DNA from: an uncultured Acetatifactor sp.
Lineage (GTDB): Bacteria; Bacillota; Clostridia; Lachnospirales; Lachnospiraceae
Length of the DNA: 64,000 bases
Reading direction: 5' to 3'
Assembly (NCBI GenBank): GCA_910585015.1
Contig: CAJUCT010000010.1
Coordinates: 27,501 to 91,500, forward strand
A model generated the notes under the pieces. That model was given only the letters and a program-made list of their open reading frames with translations, was not told the DNA's origin and did not search any database. The position numbers and the translations under genes are program-made. Numbering within the stretch: position 1 is the stretch's first letter; each line of letters opens with the position of its first letter. Shown piece by piece: positions 7,914 through 15,300 of the stretch.

Positions 7914-9519
7914 CTGAGGCACCTCCCTCTTGACTATGGCGCATAAATAGACTATCATAGTCATACAGGGTACCGCTGTCCTCATCCACAAACGAGAAGC
8001 GATGTATCCGGTTAGTTTCAAAGACTTCGGCAAGCTCATCCGCATTGAGTTGCCGGAGTTTTTTCGTCTTATAGCGCTGGGCATTGTGAATGTCGTTGTC
8101 GTTCATGCGTAGCAGGGCCTCAAAGCAATCCTGGATGGGACTGTCCGCATTGGAGCCACGGATATATAATCCCAGGGTGACGGCAGCGTTCACAAAGCGT
8201 TTTTGCATGGCGGTACTGGAAAGTTTGCGGTTATAAATCCGCACGAGTTTGACCGTATCGGGAGTCATCTTCATATCCATACAGCGGGTACGGCGCAGGG
8301 CGGCCCAGAAGGGGCACATCTCCCGGCGGCTCTTTTCTATGTCGGGATCGTATTTAGTCAAACGGAATACTTTATCTGTCAGGTAATCTGTGATGATCTT
8401 CCTGTTATCCAGGTAGTCATAAATTCTCTTAGTTTCTCCTTTGTTGCGGTGATCCTTGAAGGGCACCAGATCATAGCTCTTGCTATGCCGGCGCATGGTC
8501 TGAAATTCGATATTGATCACGTAGTTTAAGGGAGGCGTCAACTTATTCGCCAGCTTGATCAGGTCGTTTTCCTCAATGGTCAGATCTCCAGAGAGTATCC
8601 GGGAAACGTAGTCCACCATAGCCTGATCCGTTCCATGCTCCCGGTAGAACTCCAGGCGGGCCATAAAACGGTAATGCCAGGATCTCTTTTCATATGCTTT
8701 CTCATATACATATTGGTCGTAACGGTTGATGAGGCCATTCATATGCCAGATAAGGAGGAACCAGGGCTTATAATTCTGCTCAATCACTTCCCTGGTCTTC
8801 TGGTAAATGCGGATGAATACTTTGTCGGAGCGCTTGCCCAGGGCCACGTAGTCAATCTCATAGTCTTCGGCACCTACCTTGTTCGTGACATAGGTAGCGT
8901 TCTTAAAACGGTCAACCCGCATCTTGTAGAAGTTATCCGGGGCAAAAAAGGATTCCGGATCCCGTAGATAGTTAGTATGCCAGCAGTAGTCTACCCGGTT
9001 CTCCTGGACGAAGTCGATCTCCAGGTGGAAGTATTCGGCGATCCGTTTCACATAGTCATAGGAGTTTTCAAAGCAGTCCTTAACACCAAACTGCCATAGC
9101 ATGTAGGAGCGGATCTGCACGATGCACTCACAGGTCACGGACTCCCCGCCGTCCGCGGCTTTGGGGACCACGGGCGCCAGGAAAATGTCAAAGTACTCCG
9201 GGCAGGACAGGCAAATGGTATAGTACCGGGAAAAAGTCACAGGTTTTAAGACTAGGGAGCGGCCCAACTGCGGAATATAAAAATCATCCATGTCAAAATG
9301 GTCTCGGATATAGTTGTATTTGTGTTCAAAAAACTTGCGCAGCCGCAGTACAGGCTCGTCCTTCGTTATGTAGCGGAAGTCGTTCTTGAACTTCACGGAG
9401 TAGTAAAACGTATCTATGTTGTGTAAAAATTTCTTCTGTTTGACTTCAAACCAAAATTGCTTGTCTTTCTGTGGCATATTATCAAACAGGGAACATTTGT
9501 AAATATTTTCCTCGATCAT
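7903..9519 (-). CDS. Phage replication initiation protein (Rep_trans-like)
   Basis: A 538-residue protein likely to nick the phage double-stranded form and start rolling-circle replication. The segment VALGKRSDKVFIRIYQK in the middle, followed about 45 residues later by ARLEFYREH, matches the pattern seen in replication initiation factors of filamentous phages and related plasmids. The C-terminus is acidic (ASDDD). The ATG at 9519 is chosen because GGAGG lies 5 bases upstream; the longer frame to 9576 would run through a hairpin (9533-9563). It overlaps the integrase start by 11 bases, implying translational coupling. Family assignment is by motif only. Confidence 0.75.
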   Translation of the reverse strand: MIEENIYKCSLFDNMPQKDKQFWFEVKQKKFLHNIDTFYYSVKFKNDFRYITKDEPVLRLRKFFEHKYNYIRDHFDMDDFYIPQLGRSLVLKPVTFSRYYTICLSCPEYFDIFLAPVVPKAADGGESVTCECIVQIRSYMLWQFGVKDCFENSYDYVKRIAEYFHLEIDFVQENRVDYCWHTNYLRDPESFFAPDNFYKMRVDRFKNATYVTNKVGAEDYEIDYVALGKRSDKVFIRIYQKTREVIEQNYKPWFLLIWHMNGLINRYDQYVYEKAYEKRSWHYRFMARLEFYREHGTDQAMVDYVSRILSGDLTIEENDLIKLANKLTPPLNYVINIEFQTMRRHSKSYDLVPFKDHRNKGETKRIYDYLDNRKIITDYLTDKVFRLTKYDPDIEKSRREMCPFWAALRRTRCMDMKMTPDTVKLVRIYNRKLSSTAMQKRFVNAAVTLGLYIRGSNADSPIQDCFEALLRMNDNDIHNAQRYKTKKLRQLNADELAEVFETNRIHRFSFVDEDSGTLYDYDSLFMRHSQEGGASDDD

Positions 9520-9532
9520 AAGAACCTCCAAG

Positions 9533-9563
9533 AATTTCGAGAAACCCCCCTTTTCTCGAAATT
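9533..9563 (-). promoter_or_regulatory. Hairpin in rep leader
   Basis: A perfect 12-base inverted repeat (AATTTCGAGAAA with its complement at 9552-9563) encloses a C-rich 7-base loop. Its edge lies 3 bases from the GGAGG of rep, so it may control rep translation or serve as an operator or single-strand origin element. Confidence 0.55.
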
Positions 9564-9656
9564 TCAAAATTGCCACTTTTGCCAGTATTTTCGGGCACTT
9601 GACCCCATTGTGACTTGATTTTTGAGACCACGTATTACAGGCCCGTGGTGGGGGTG

Positions 9657-9716
9657 AAAAAAGGGCCGGGCAGGCCCCGCAGCCGCCCGCGGCTGCCCAT
9701 GCCTGCCCGGCCTTTT
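9657..9716 (-). terminator. Bidirectional terminator between zot-like gene and rep
   Basis: An outer stem GGCCGGGCAGGC (9664-9675) with its complement (9701-9712) encloses an inner stem GCAGCCG/CGGCTGC. Six A residues on one side and TTTT on the other give a U-run in either direction. It follows the zot-like gene by 7 bases and would separate virion genes from rep and int. Confidence 0.8.
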
Positions 9717-9722
9717 ACCCTG

Positions 9723-10580
9723 TTATTTCCCCTCGTTTTGTGTCATTTGCGAGACTAGCACAGGGTTCTGGTAGAAACCGGACTTTGCCAGGTTCTCTAT
9801 GACGGAGTAGGTGTCATAGGAATCCCGCAGGCGCCGGTCATGGGCAAAACAGTACATGCCTCTGTATTTGAGCTGTTTCACTTCTCCGTCATTGTCCACT
9901 ACCGGTTCCCGGCGGATCACGATGGTGAGTACGCCGGCCAGAGTCACACACTCCCGGATCTCCGTACACTGGGAGCGGATGGGCTTGGCCAGCAGGTAGA
10001 AGTTCTGGGCGGTTCCCAGGATCACCCGGCGGTTCTTGCGGTTCTGGGTAATCACCGAGAGCATGTCCGGCGGGAAGTTGCGTGAGGAATTGCTGGAGAA
10101 CCAGTTCTGCAGTTCATCAATAATGGCGATCACTCCCATATGGGCGTTTTTGTAATTGATCAACTGGGTCCAGTGTTTTAACTGTTCGTCCTGGAGAGCA
10201 AACTTTGTGTTGCTGATACACTTGGCCCTGGGGTAGGTATCCGGCAGTTCCATGGCGTACTGCATCAGGGAGATGGTCTTGCCGTTCCCCTGGCGGCCGG
10301 TGAAAATCACCAGCCCCTGGGGGAGAAAGAAGTCCGGTTTGCGGTTGTAGAGATCATCCACGTACTGGTGGGGAGCGTCTATAAAGACCTTTAGAAGAAG
10401 GTTTCGTTTGGGCGGTTTTCTGGCGCTGCCCCGGTTTACCCGGTCGCCTTTTATGTAGCGGATCACGTACCAGATCACACAGTCAATGAAAAAGATGCCC
10501 ATGACGGCCAGGAAGAAGAGAACCGGGTATTTCAGCCAGGCCAGCATGATAGAGAACATGTTTGTGATAGAATTAAGCAT
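9723..10580 (-). CDS. Zot/pI-like phage assembly ATPase
   Basis: A 285-residue protein of the Zot/gene I family, the inner-membrane ATPase that drives extrusion of filamentous phages. A transmembrane segment occupies about residues 18-40. The Walker A motif GRQGNGKT is at 95-102 and Walker B VIAIIDE at 150-156, followed by a TQNRKNRR sensor-like segment. Unlike classical pI there is little sequence after the ATPase domain, which fits a Gram-positive host without an outer-membrane secretin. The ATG at 10580 has GTGAGGT upstream. Three TTGTnnnACAA repressor-like sites lie directly upstream (10636-10743). This gene is the strongest marker that the element is an inovirus-like phage. Confidence 0.88.
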   Translation of the reverse strand: MLNSITNMFSIMLAWLKYPVLFFLAVMGIFFIDCVIWYVIRYIKGDRVNRGSARKPPKRNLLLKVFIDAPHQYVDDLYNRKPDFFLPQGLVIFTGRQGNGKTISLMQYAMELPDTYPRAKCISNTKFALQDEQLKHWTQLINYKNAHMGVIAIIDELQNWFSSNSSRNFPPDMLSVITQNRKNRRVILGTAQNFYLLAKPIRSQCTEIRECVTLAGVLTIVIRREPVVDNDGEVKQLKYRGMYCFAHDRRLRDSYDTYSVIENLAKSGFYQNPVLVSQMTQNEGK

Positions 10581-10635
10581 TTTTATACCTCACTTGTGTT
10601 ACGGTTAAGCGCGGCGCCATGTTGCTGCAGCAAGT

Positions 10636-10743
10636 TTGTGCTACAACTTTTCTAAAAGAGGCGCCCATCAGAGGGCCATGCGGGAGTAAGTTGTGCCACA
10701 AGTCCGTGCTGCAGCGAAGATGCTCTGTGCGCTTGTAGCACAA
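10636..10743. promoter_or_regulatory. Three repressor-like operators upstream of zot-like gene
   Basis: TTGTnnnACAA occurs at 10636-10646, 10691-10701 and 10733-10743 in the 182-base non-coding gap before the zot-like gene. The same 11-base pseudo-palindrome flanks the phage repressor gene. TATTATAAA on the minus strand just before this cluster could be a -10 element. An inverted GCTGCAGCA pair (10623 and 10708 areas) also lies here. Confidence 0.6.
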
Positions 10744-10762
10744 CTTCCTCGTAAAGGGTTCT

Positions 10763-11011
10763 TTATAATAAGGGCAGAAGGGACCAGATAGTCTTGATGA
10801 TGCTGACCAGGATGCGCCACATCTGCAGCAGAAGGATGATAGCCAGAATCGGGGCCACCTTCTGCCAGGGAAAGAAATACAGGGCAGTCCCCACAACGGT
10901 TAAAAAGCCCCTGACTGCAGAGAAGTCAATGGATATATTCATCACGGGGAGTTTATCCAGGATGCTTTCCAGGAAGTTAAAAAAAATGTCCAGCAGCTTG
11001 TCAGTTACCAT
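10763..11011 (-). CDS. Small membrane protein, candidate minor virion component
   Basis: An 82-residue hydrophobic protein with two likely membrane segments (VRGFLTVVGTALYFF around residues 34-48 and VAPILAIILLLQ around 52-64) and an amphipathic N-terminus. It begins 3 bases after the stop of the larger upstream gene, with AAAGGA upstream, and is followed by the operator-rich gap before the zot-like gene. Position between the putative adhesin genes and the assembly ATPase matches minor coat proteins (pVI-like) of filamentous phages, but the sequence itself is not recognised. Confidence 0.65.
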   Translation of the reverse strand: MVTDKLLDIFFNFLESILDKLPVMNISIDFSAVRGFLTVVGTALYFFPWQKVAPILAIILLLQMWRILVSIIKTIWSLLPLL

Positions 11012-11014
11012 AAA

Positions 11015-11836
11015 TCAGTCGTCCTTTCTTGTAGCCCGCAGCACGGAGGCTGTTGTCATGGAATTGCCGGCGATGATATCCGGAATCCGCTTATACATGT
11101 GCCAGAGCCAGACGGCCCAGATGATCCCGGCTATGATGTTATCCACCATGGGTTTATAGGGTTCATACCAGGCGAAGTCTATCACAATATCGCCGCTGCC
11201 ATAGTTAAAGGACCCTTTATAGCTGCCCAGGCTGATGGTTATCACCGGCGCTTTTTTTCCGGAGGCGTTCTGCAGGAAATCTATGACGGATTCCCCGTTG
11301 CCGGCCAGAGAATCAATAAATGCAAACTTCTGGCGGATATGATCCAGGCGCTGGTTAGTAAGTTCCTCGTCCGGAACGAAGAAGTATTCAAATAGCTCCT
11401 TAATCTTCTCCTGGATCCGCAGCGGCAGGGTGTTGACTTCCGCCCACAGCTCCGCCATCTTCTCAAGCAGGTTTACAAAGCTTTCCTTTACGTTTTCAAA
11501 GCCCTGCTTGATGTTGGAAAGCTGCTCTCCCAGGGCGCTGCTGAGGGTGTCTTTCAGGTTGGAAAACCAGTTCCCCACGTTAGTGCTGAAATTCCCTATG
11601 TGCTCCCTGAAGGAATTGCCCAGGTTAGTAAACCAGGAGCCGACGTTAGTTCTGAAGGTGTCAATGATCGTGCTCCAGGAGGAGAAGAAGGTAGAGAGTT
11701 TGTCGGTTATTAAGGTTATCGCCGATGTAAGAGGCTCGAAATAAACCTTAAGCCTTTCCGCAATCCGAGCAGGAATATTAAGGATACTATCAATAAGGGA
11801 AGAATCATCACGATCTCCGTCATCACCGTCGTCCAA
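11015..11836 (-). CDS. Putative phage minor structural membrane protein
   Basis: A 273-residue reading frame. The middle (about residues 50-110) has near-repeats of the type NVGSWFTNLG and NVGNWFSNL, predicted amphipathic helices, and a hydrophobic segment near residues 230-247 (NIIAGIIWAVWLWHMY) followed by basic residues. It may be a virion or adsorption protein. The start is uncertain: the only candidate before the coding-like part is a TTG at 11836 with a poor ribosome site, lying 121 bases inside the preceding gene in another frame. Coupled reinitiation or programmed frameshifting are alternatives. Not recognised beyond context. Confidence 0.6.
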   Translation of the reverse strand: MDDGDDGDRDDSSLIDSILNIPARIAERLKVYFEPLTSAITLITDKLSTFFSSWSTIIDTFRTNVGSWFTNLGNSFREHIGNFSTNVGNWFSNLKDTLSSALGEQLSNIKQGFENVKESFVNLLEKMAELWAEVNTLPLRIQEKIKELFEYFFVPDEELTNQRLDHIRQKFAFIDSLAGNGESVIDFLQNASGKKAPVITISLGSYKGSFNYGSGDIVIDFAWYEPYKPMVDNIIAGIIWAVWLWHMYKRIPDIIAGNSMTTASVLRATRKDD

Positions 11837-12348
11837 TCCTGGCCCCGGACTGCTTGTTGGAAGGGCGACGGTCCCTGAAAAAAAATTTCATCAGTTCCGC
11901 TGTAGTAAATATCGTAGTTACTAAAGGCGGTAGAATCGATCTTGTAAGTGAAAGTAGCGCTAGTACTCTGATAGCGATAGTTTGACTTCATGATCTTACA
12001 GTCCGATCCTGTAGATATATCAAACGTATATATCGTGATATATTGTGTAGTAAATGAAAAAGAAGAATCCGTATTAGAATCGCAGGAAAATTTATTGCTG
12101 GTAACATAGACCCGCACAAAACCAGAAGACTCGTCATAGTAGCCATAATAGTAGAAATCATCCAGAGAATAGTTACGGCCGTCTAGAACCTTTTGAACCT
12201 CATCCCGGCAGGCCAGGAAATAGGATTCATAACCCAGACCATCGGTGCCCTTTTCCTGGGCGTTTACATCCAGGCTGAAAAATAAGCTGCCCAGGGACAT
12301 GCATAGCGCGAGCACCAGGAGCAGCATATACCGCGTAAAGCATTTCAT
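11716..12348 (-). CDS. Secreted, C-terminally anchored phage protein (candidate adsorption protein)
   Basis: A 210-residue protein with a clear signal peptide (KCFTRYMLLLVLALCMSLG..; likely cut after VNA at residue 30), a Ser/Tyr/Thr-rich extracellular part with a few cysteines, and a C-terminal membrane anchor ending in basic residues. This is the architecture of pIII-type receptor-binding proteins of filamentous phages. The anchor (P-x-x-x-VS-x-I..RKG..F..S) resembles the C-terminus of the coat-like protein at 12551. SD AAGGAGGT lies upstream, and its ATG overlaps the stop of the 42-residue gene (ATGA). Receptor-binding role is inference. Confidence 0.7.
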   Translation of the reverse strand: MKCFTRYMLLLVLALCMSLGSLFFSLDVNAQEKGTDGLGYESYFLACRDEVQKVLDGRNYSLDDFYYYGYYDESSGFVRVYVTSNKFSCDSNTDSSFSFTTQYITIYTFDISTGSDCKIMKSNYRYQSTSATFTYKIDSTAFSNYDIYYSGTDEIFFQGPSPFQQAVRGQDWTTVMTEIVMILPLLIVSLIFLLGLRKGLRFISSLLHRR

Positions 12349-12473
12349 TTTTTTCTGTACCTCCTTCTAAACAATAGTATTAATGCCAGCACTGCCAGGG
12401 CGATCCGGAGCAAGTCTCTGGTTTCCAGGGCCTGGACAATCCGCAGCAGCTTATAGATTAATTCCATTATCAT
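12345..12473 (-). CDS. 42-residue single-pass membrane peptide of phage
   Basis: A short gene: ATG at 12473 with AGGAGA 7 bases upstream, ending with a TGA that overlaps the next ATG. The peptide has a short amphipathic N-terminus, a hydrophobic segment (LLRIALAVLALILLF) and a very basic tail (RRRYRKK). Size and layout match minor coat proteins (pVII/pIX-like) of filamentous phages. The ATGA overlap and ribosome site support that it is real. Confidence 0.7.
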   Translation of the reverse strand: MIMELIYKLLRIVQALETRDLLRIALAVLALILLFRRRYRKK

Positions 12474-12531
12474 TTCACATTCTCCTAAAATGCCCCAGGG
12501 AACATGATCCCCAGGGCAGGATAGAGCCTAG

Positions 12532-12549
12532 CCGGCGTAAGGGCCGGCC
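12532..12549 (-). terminator. GC hairpin after coat-like gene (attenuator candidate)
   Basis: GCCGGC and its complement around a 6-base loop lie just after the coat-like gene stop, without a long U-run. A leaky terminator here would make coat mRNA more abundant than downstream messages, as in classical filamentous phages. A direct CCCCAGGG pair follows. Confidence 0.4.
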
Positions 12550-12550
12550 G

Positions 12551-12745
12551 TTAGGCGGAGCGCAGGATGGAACCCACAAAAGAGATTCCCTTGCGCAGGG
12601 CGATGAAAGACACCATTACCGGGAAACAAACCGGCAGGACACCCACGACCTCACTGAGTACGCCATTAAGCATGGCGGAAGTGACCACACCGGCGAGAAC
12701 GCTGCCGTTGGTTGTAGTAGCGCCAGATAACAAAATACCACTCAT
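12551..12745 (-). CDS. Major coat protein candidate (pVIII-like)
   Basis: A 64-residue protein with a small-residue-rich N-terminal part (GATTTNGSVLAGVVTS), a hydrophobic stretch around residues 30-50 (EVVGVLPVCFPVMVSFIAL) and a basic C-terminus (RKGISFVGSILRSA). Length, single hydrophobic helix and positively charged tail are what filamentous-phage major coat proteins need to pack DNA. SD AAGGAG sits 8 bases before the ATG. The C-terminus resembles the anchor of the secreted protein at 11716. No mature-coat precedent was matched, so the identity is inferred from properties and gene order. Confidence 0.7.
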   Translation of the reverse strand: MSGILLSGATTTNGSVLAGVVTSAMLNGVLSEVVGVLPVCFPVMVSFIALRKGISFVGSILRSA

Positions 12746-12802
12746 AGTTTACTCTCCTTTCCGCGCCGGACGGGGTATGATCGGTACCACGGCCCGGCAC
12801 AT

Positions 12803-13216
12803 TTAAAAAAACATGCGCAAAAACTTGTATATATAATGCAGCAGCCCTACGACCATGAAGATCAAAAGGATGCTGATACCGGTCTCCATCTGTAACTCCA
12901 GGCGCTGGCTGGATACCAGCAGTTCCCGGTTACTGACGGCCACTTCCGTGAGAGCTGCCAGCAGAGCAGCGTTATCGCTGTTTTCTGCCAGGAGGCGCAG
13001 GTAATCCATCTGCCCGCTGTCACCGTCCTGGCCCTGTATGTATTCAAGCAGCGCCTGGGAGTTGCCGGCAGTCTGTGCCAGCAGTTCCAGCGCCTGGGGA
13101 TCCAACCCGGCCACGGTGTAGGGACCGGGGCCGGCATCCCCGCCGGAGACAGTGAGCAGTTCCTGCTGCTCCTCCTGCGGCCGTACGAGTGTATCGAAAA
13201 TTTCAGTTTGCTCCAT
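12803..13216 (-). CDS. Phage membrane protein with soluble N-terminal domain
   Basis: A 137-residue protein: an acidic, Gln/Leu-rich helical N-terminal part to about residue 108, then a single membrane segment (ISILLIFMVVGLLHYIYKFL) at the C-terminus. It lies just upstream of the coat-like gene. The ribosome site is weak, suggesting coupling to the preceding gene 19 bases upstream. Function not recognised; a role in virion assembly is possible from position. Confidence 0.65.
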   Translation of the reverse strand: MEQTEIFDTLVRPQEEQQELLTVSGGDAGPGPYTVAGLDPQALELLAQTAGNSQALLEYIQGQDGDSGQMDYLRLLAENSDNAALLAALTEVAVSNRELLVSSQRLELQMETGISILLIFMVVGLLHYIYKFLRMFF

Positions 13217-13235
13217 TACCTGTACCTGTCACCGG

Positions 13236-13700
13236 CTATTTACCGGATTTCCTATCTGTCCTGCCTGCCTCGGCCGCCGCGGCCAGGGCATGTTCCGCCG
13301 GGGTCTCCGGCTCCTTATGCACGATCATGCCGGGCACGACCAGGCCGGGAACGAATCGCTCCTTAAACTCCACGTTGGAATAATAGGCAATGTCCACCAG
13401 GCGCAGCACCGGCTTGCCGTCACCGCCTACACGGGTCTCAAAGGTGCCCTCATAGATAGCCGGGGCAATGGGGACACGTACACGCATGGCGCTGTCCATG
13501 GACACCTTTGCCCGCTGAACGCCCACGGACTTGCTGACATCATACTCACTCTGTTCCAGGAGCGCCTCTCCCTGTTCTCCCCAGAAAAGATAATGCACGG
13601 AACATCCGGCCACCTGACGGCCATCCGCCACCATGTCGTAACAGTTGGCAAAAAGAACCAGAATCTTTGCTTTATTTGTAAAAGACTGCATCATATCCAT
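13236..13700 (-). CDS. Phage protein, possible single-stranded DNA-binding protein
   Basis: A 154-residue soluble protein, likely mostly beta-stranded in its first 130 residues with an Ala-rich charged tail. SD AAGGAGG lies 8 bases before the ATG. In filamentous phages a ssDNA-binding protein that coats the genome is encoded near the coat genes and is the only abundant soluble product of this size, so that role is suggested. No specific motif proves it. Confidence 0.5.
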   Translation of the reverse strand: MDMMQSFTNKAKILVLFANCYDMVADGRQVAGCSVHYLFWGEQGEALLEQSEYDVSKSVGVQRAKVSMDSAMRVRVPIAPAIYEGTFETRVGGDGKPVLRLVDIAYYSNVEFKERFVPGLVVPGMIVHKEPETPAEHALAAAAEAGRTDRKSGK

Positions 13701-13718
13701 TGTTGGATCCTCCTTTGA

Positions 13719-13949
13719 TCAGCTATAAGTTGTAAACGGGTTGGCGGCCAGCAGCCGCTCCCGCAGTTCGTTGTACTGCTGGTACCTGCGGCGGTACCAG
13801 GCCATGACCTTGTCATAGTCCCCGTAGCTGCCTGTTGCCAGGCACAGGTCATAGAGTTTCTGGGGCGTATAGTCATACTTCCACAAAAGCCATTCCTGAA
13901 AAGTCTTATACTCCCCGGATACATCACGGGGAGCCGCCTTAGGCGCCAA
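13719..13949 (-). CDS. Small phage protein (TTG start, coupled)
   Basis: A 76-residue frame starting at a TTG inside the last codons of the preceding gene. The sequence looks coding (EYKTFQEWLLWKYDYTPQKL, then a Tyr/Arg-rich helix). Alternative in-frame TTG near 13878 with AGGA upstream would give about 52 residues. The upstream continuation of the frame (to 14114) is a shadow of the membrane protein gene. Function unknown. Confidence 0.5.
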   Translation of the reverse strand: MAPKAAPRDVSGEYKTFQEWLLWKYDYTPQKLYDLCLATGSYGDYDKVMAWYRRRYQQYNELRERLLAANPFTTYS

Positions 13950-14274
13950 AGCCCAGCAAGGCCAGGTACTTGTCGAAATGGCCCAGGAAGAACATGCCCA
14001 GGCAGGCGGCCAGCAGGATGATGAACCCCGCGATCTCATAGACCAGGGCAGACTGCGCTGCCTCCTCAGGCAGTGCGGGGACAGGCGCCTCCGGATGCAG
14101 GTACGCTTCCTCACGCTGTTTCCTGCGCAGTCTGGAGAACTTGCGGACGCCGTATGAATAGATGCCGACGCCGGCGCCGCCCAGAACGCACAGCAGCGGC
14201 AGCTGGTACCTACTCAAAAAACCTATGGTACCTTGCAGGCCCTGCAGGCATAAATTGAATAAAGTCTGTAACAT
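13939..14274 (-). CDS. Two-pass phage membrane protein
   Basis: A 111-residue protein with hydrophobic segments at about residues 20-45 (YQLPLLCVLGGAGVGIYSYG) and 78-100 (YEIAGFIILLAACLGMFFLG) separated by a basic/acidic loop. GGAGGAGA precedes the ATG. It is the first gene after the palindromic origin-like region. Not recognised; could be a membrane assembly factor. Confidence 0.6.
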   Translation of the reverse strand: MLQTLFNLCLQGLQGTIGFLSRYQLPLLCVLGGAGVGIYSYGVRKFSRLRRKQREEAYLHPEAPVPALPEEAAQSALVYEIAGFIILLAACLGMFFLGHFDKYLALLGFGA

Positions 14275-14556
14275 GTCATTCTCCTCCTTGTTGTGTTGTT
14301 ATCGTCTGCTGTCAGGCCGTAGTCTGGCAGGCGTTCCTTCAGATATCCGCCCGCCGGAAGGGGCGGCCCGGGCGGCCCACGGAGAAAGCCTCCGCGGTTG
14401 TCACTTGCTGCCGCGCGGGGCTGCGCCGCCTTTTCTGTTCCGGTCCTTTTCCCCAGACCCGGGTCGGGCGGGGCGCGGCACCAGTGCCGCAAAAGCCGCA
14501 GTTCCACTCGCCGGCGGGCGGTTTTTGGAACAGGCGGTTGCAGCACAGGGCGTGTA

Positions 14557-14728
14557 GGGCTGTGCAAACCCTGCATAACCCCCCTGTCTGCCATGGATAA
14601 GCCGGTGTACGGCTCATGGATAAGCTGTGCATAACGGTGGGGCTGTTATACACAGCTTACCCACAACCCGCACACCGGCTTACCCACGGCAGCCAGAGAT
14701 GGGGGGTTATACACCGTTTACACAGCCC
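14557..14728. other. Large imperfect palindrome, candidate phage replication origin
   Basis: A 172-bp imperfect inverted repeat centred near 14640. Inner arms: 14617-14635 and 14645-14663 (TGGATAAGCTGTGCATAAC against its complement, about 17 of 19). Outer arms include CATAACCCCCC/GGGGGGTTAT and AAGCCGGTGT/ACACCGGCTT. TTATnCACA words resembling DnaA boxes lie in the arms (for example 14627-14635 on the minus strand and 14647-14655). It sits in the 663-base non-coding gap 14275-14937, where a rolling-circle origin and packaging hairpin would be expected. The rest of the gap is GC-rich with no gene I can support. Confidence 0.6.
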
Positions 14729-14937
14729 CGGCGGCGCCCGGCGGCATCCACCAAAAACCGCCCGTATATAAGAGCAAAGATCAGTTTATGTACCCTCTGG
14801 GGGAGGCCCCGCCCTCGTCCGGGTCTGAGGAAAAGCCCCTGCACAGAACCGGCGGCGCCGCCCCGCGCGCGTTTCGTTCCGCCGGGAATCCTTTCTCTTA
14901 GAGAACATGGGGCCATGACTGCCCGGTGATAGAATGT

Positions 14938-15300
14938 TCACGGCCGTCTCCCCGGATGGGGGACTGGCAGATCGGCGCCCTCTTCCCGCAGCAGCCTTTC
15001 CAGATTTATGGCCTTTTCCAGGGCATCTCCCAGGGCATGAATGTATGCATTGCAGACCCAGAGGTATTTGAGCAGCCGGTCCAACTCCTCTCTGGTATGG
15101 CGCAGGCAGTCCTGTTCTCTGAGAATACGTCTGCCGCGCTCACTTTCCCCGGAGGGCAGAAATTCATTCAGCAGATGGTCCAGGTTAGCGGTGAAATTGT
15201 CCTGCCCCTGGGACTCGATCAGGTCGATCTGCTCCTGGGTAAAACGCACCGTCTTATGGATTGTCTCTGTCTTTCCGTAGAGTCTAGGCAAGAGAAACAC
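14938..15300 (-). CDS. Ribbon-helix-helix/MobC-like phage protein
   Basis: A 120-residue protein beginning after a short lead with KTVRFTQEQIDLIES, the pattern of ribbon-helix-helix proteins of the CopG/MobC type, followed by long helices. Such proteins bind DNA near origins and regulate replication or nicking; its place next to the palindromic region suggests it may act there. It lies 4 bases after the small membrane protein gene. Specific role is inference. Confidence 0.6.
   Translation of the reverse strand: MFLLPRLYGKTETIHKTVRFTQEQIDLIESQGQDNFTANLDHLLNEFLPSGESERGRRILREQDCLRHTREELDRLLKYLWVCNAYIHALGDALEKAINLERLLREEGADLPVPHPGRRP

Noticed and set aside
7002..8084. Integrase starting at 8084
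   Set aside because: The first 57 codons lie within rep and lack a ribosome site; ATG 7913 has GGGAGGTG and overlaps the rep stop in the usual coupled way.
10573..10896. 107-codon minus-strand frame over the operator gap
   Set aside because: It spans the end of the small membrane protein gene and three operators in another frame; no coding character.
14339..14929. Several 70-120 codon frames in the GC-rich origin gap
   Set aside because: Pro/Arg-rich products on both strands without ribosome sites; explained by high GC and palindromes.
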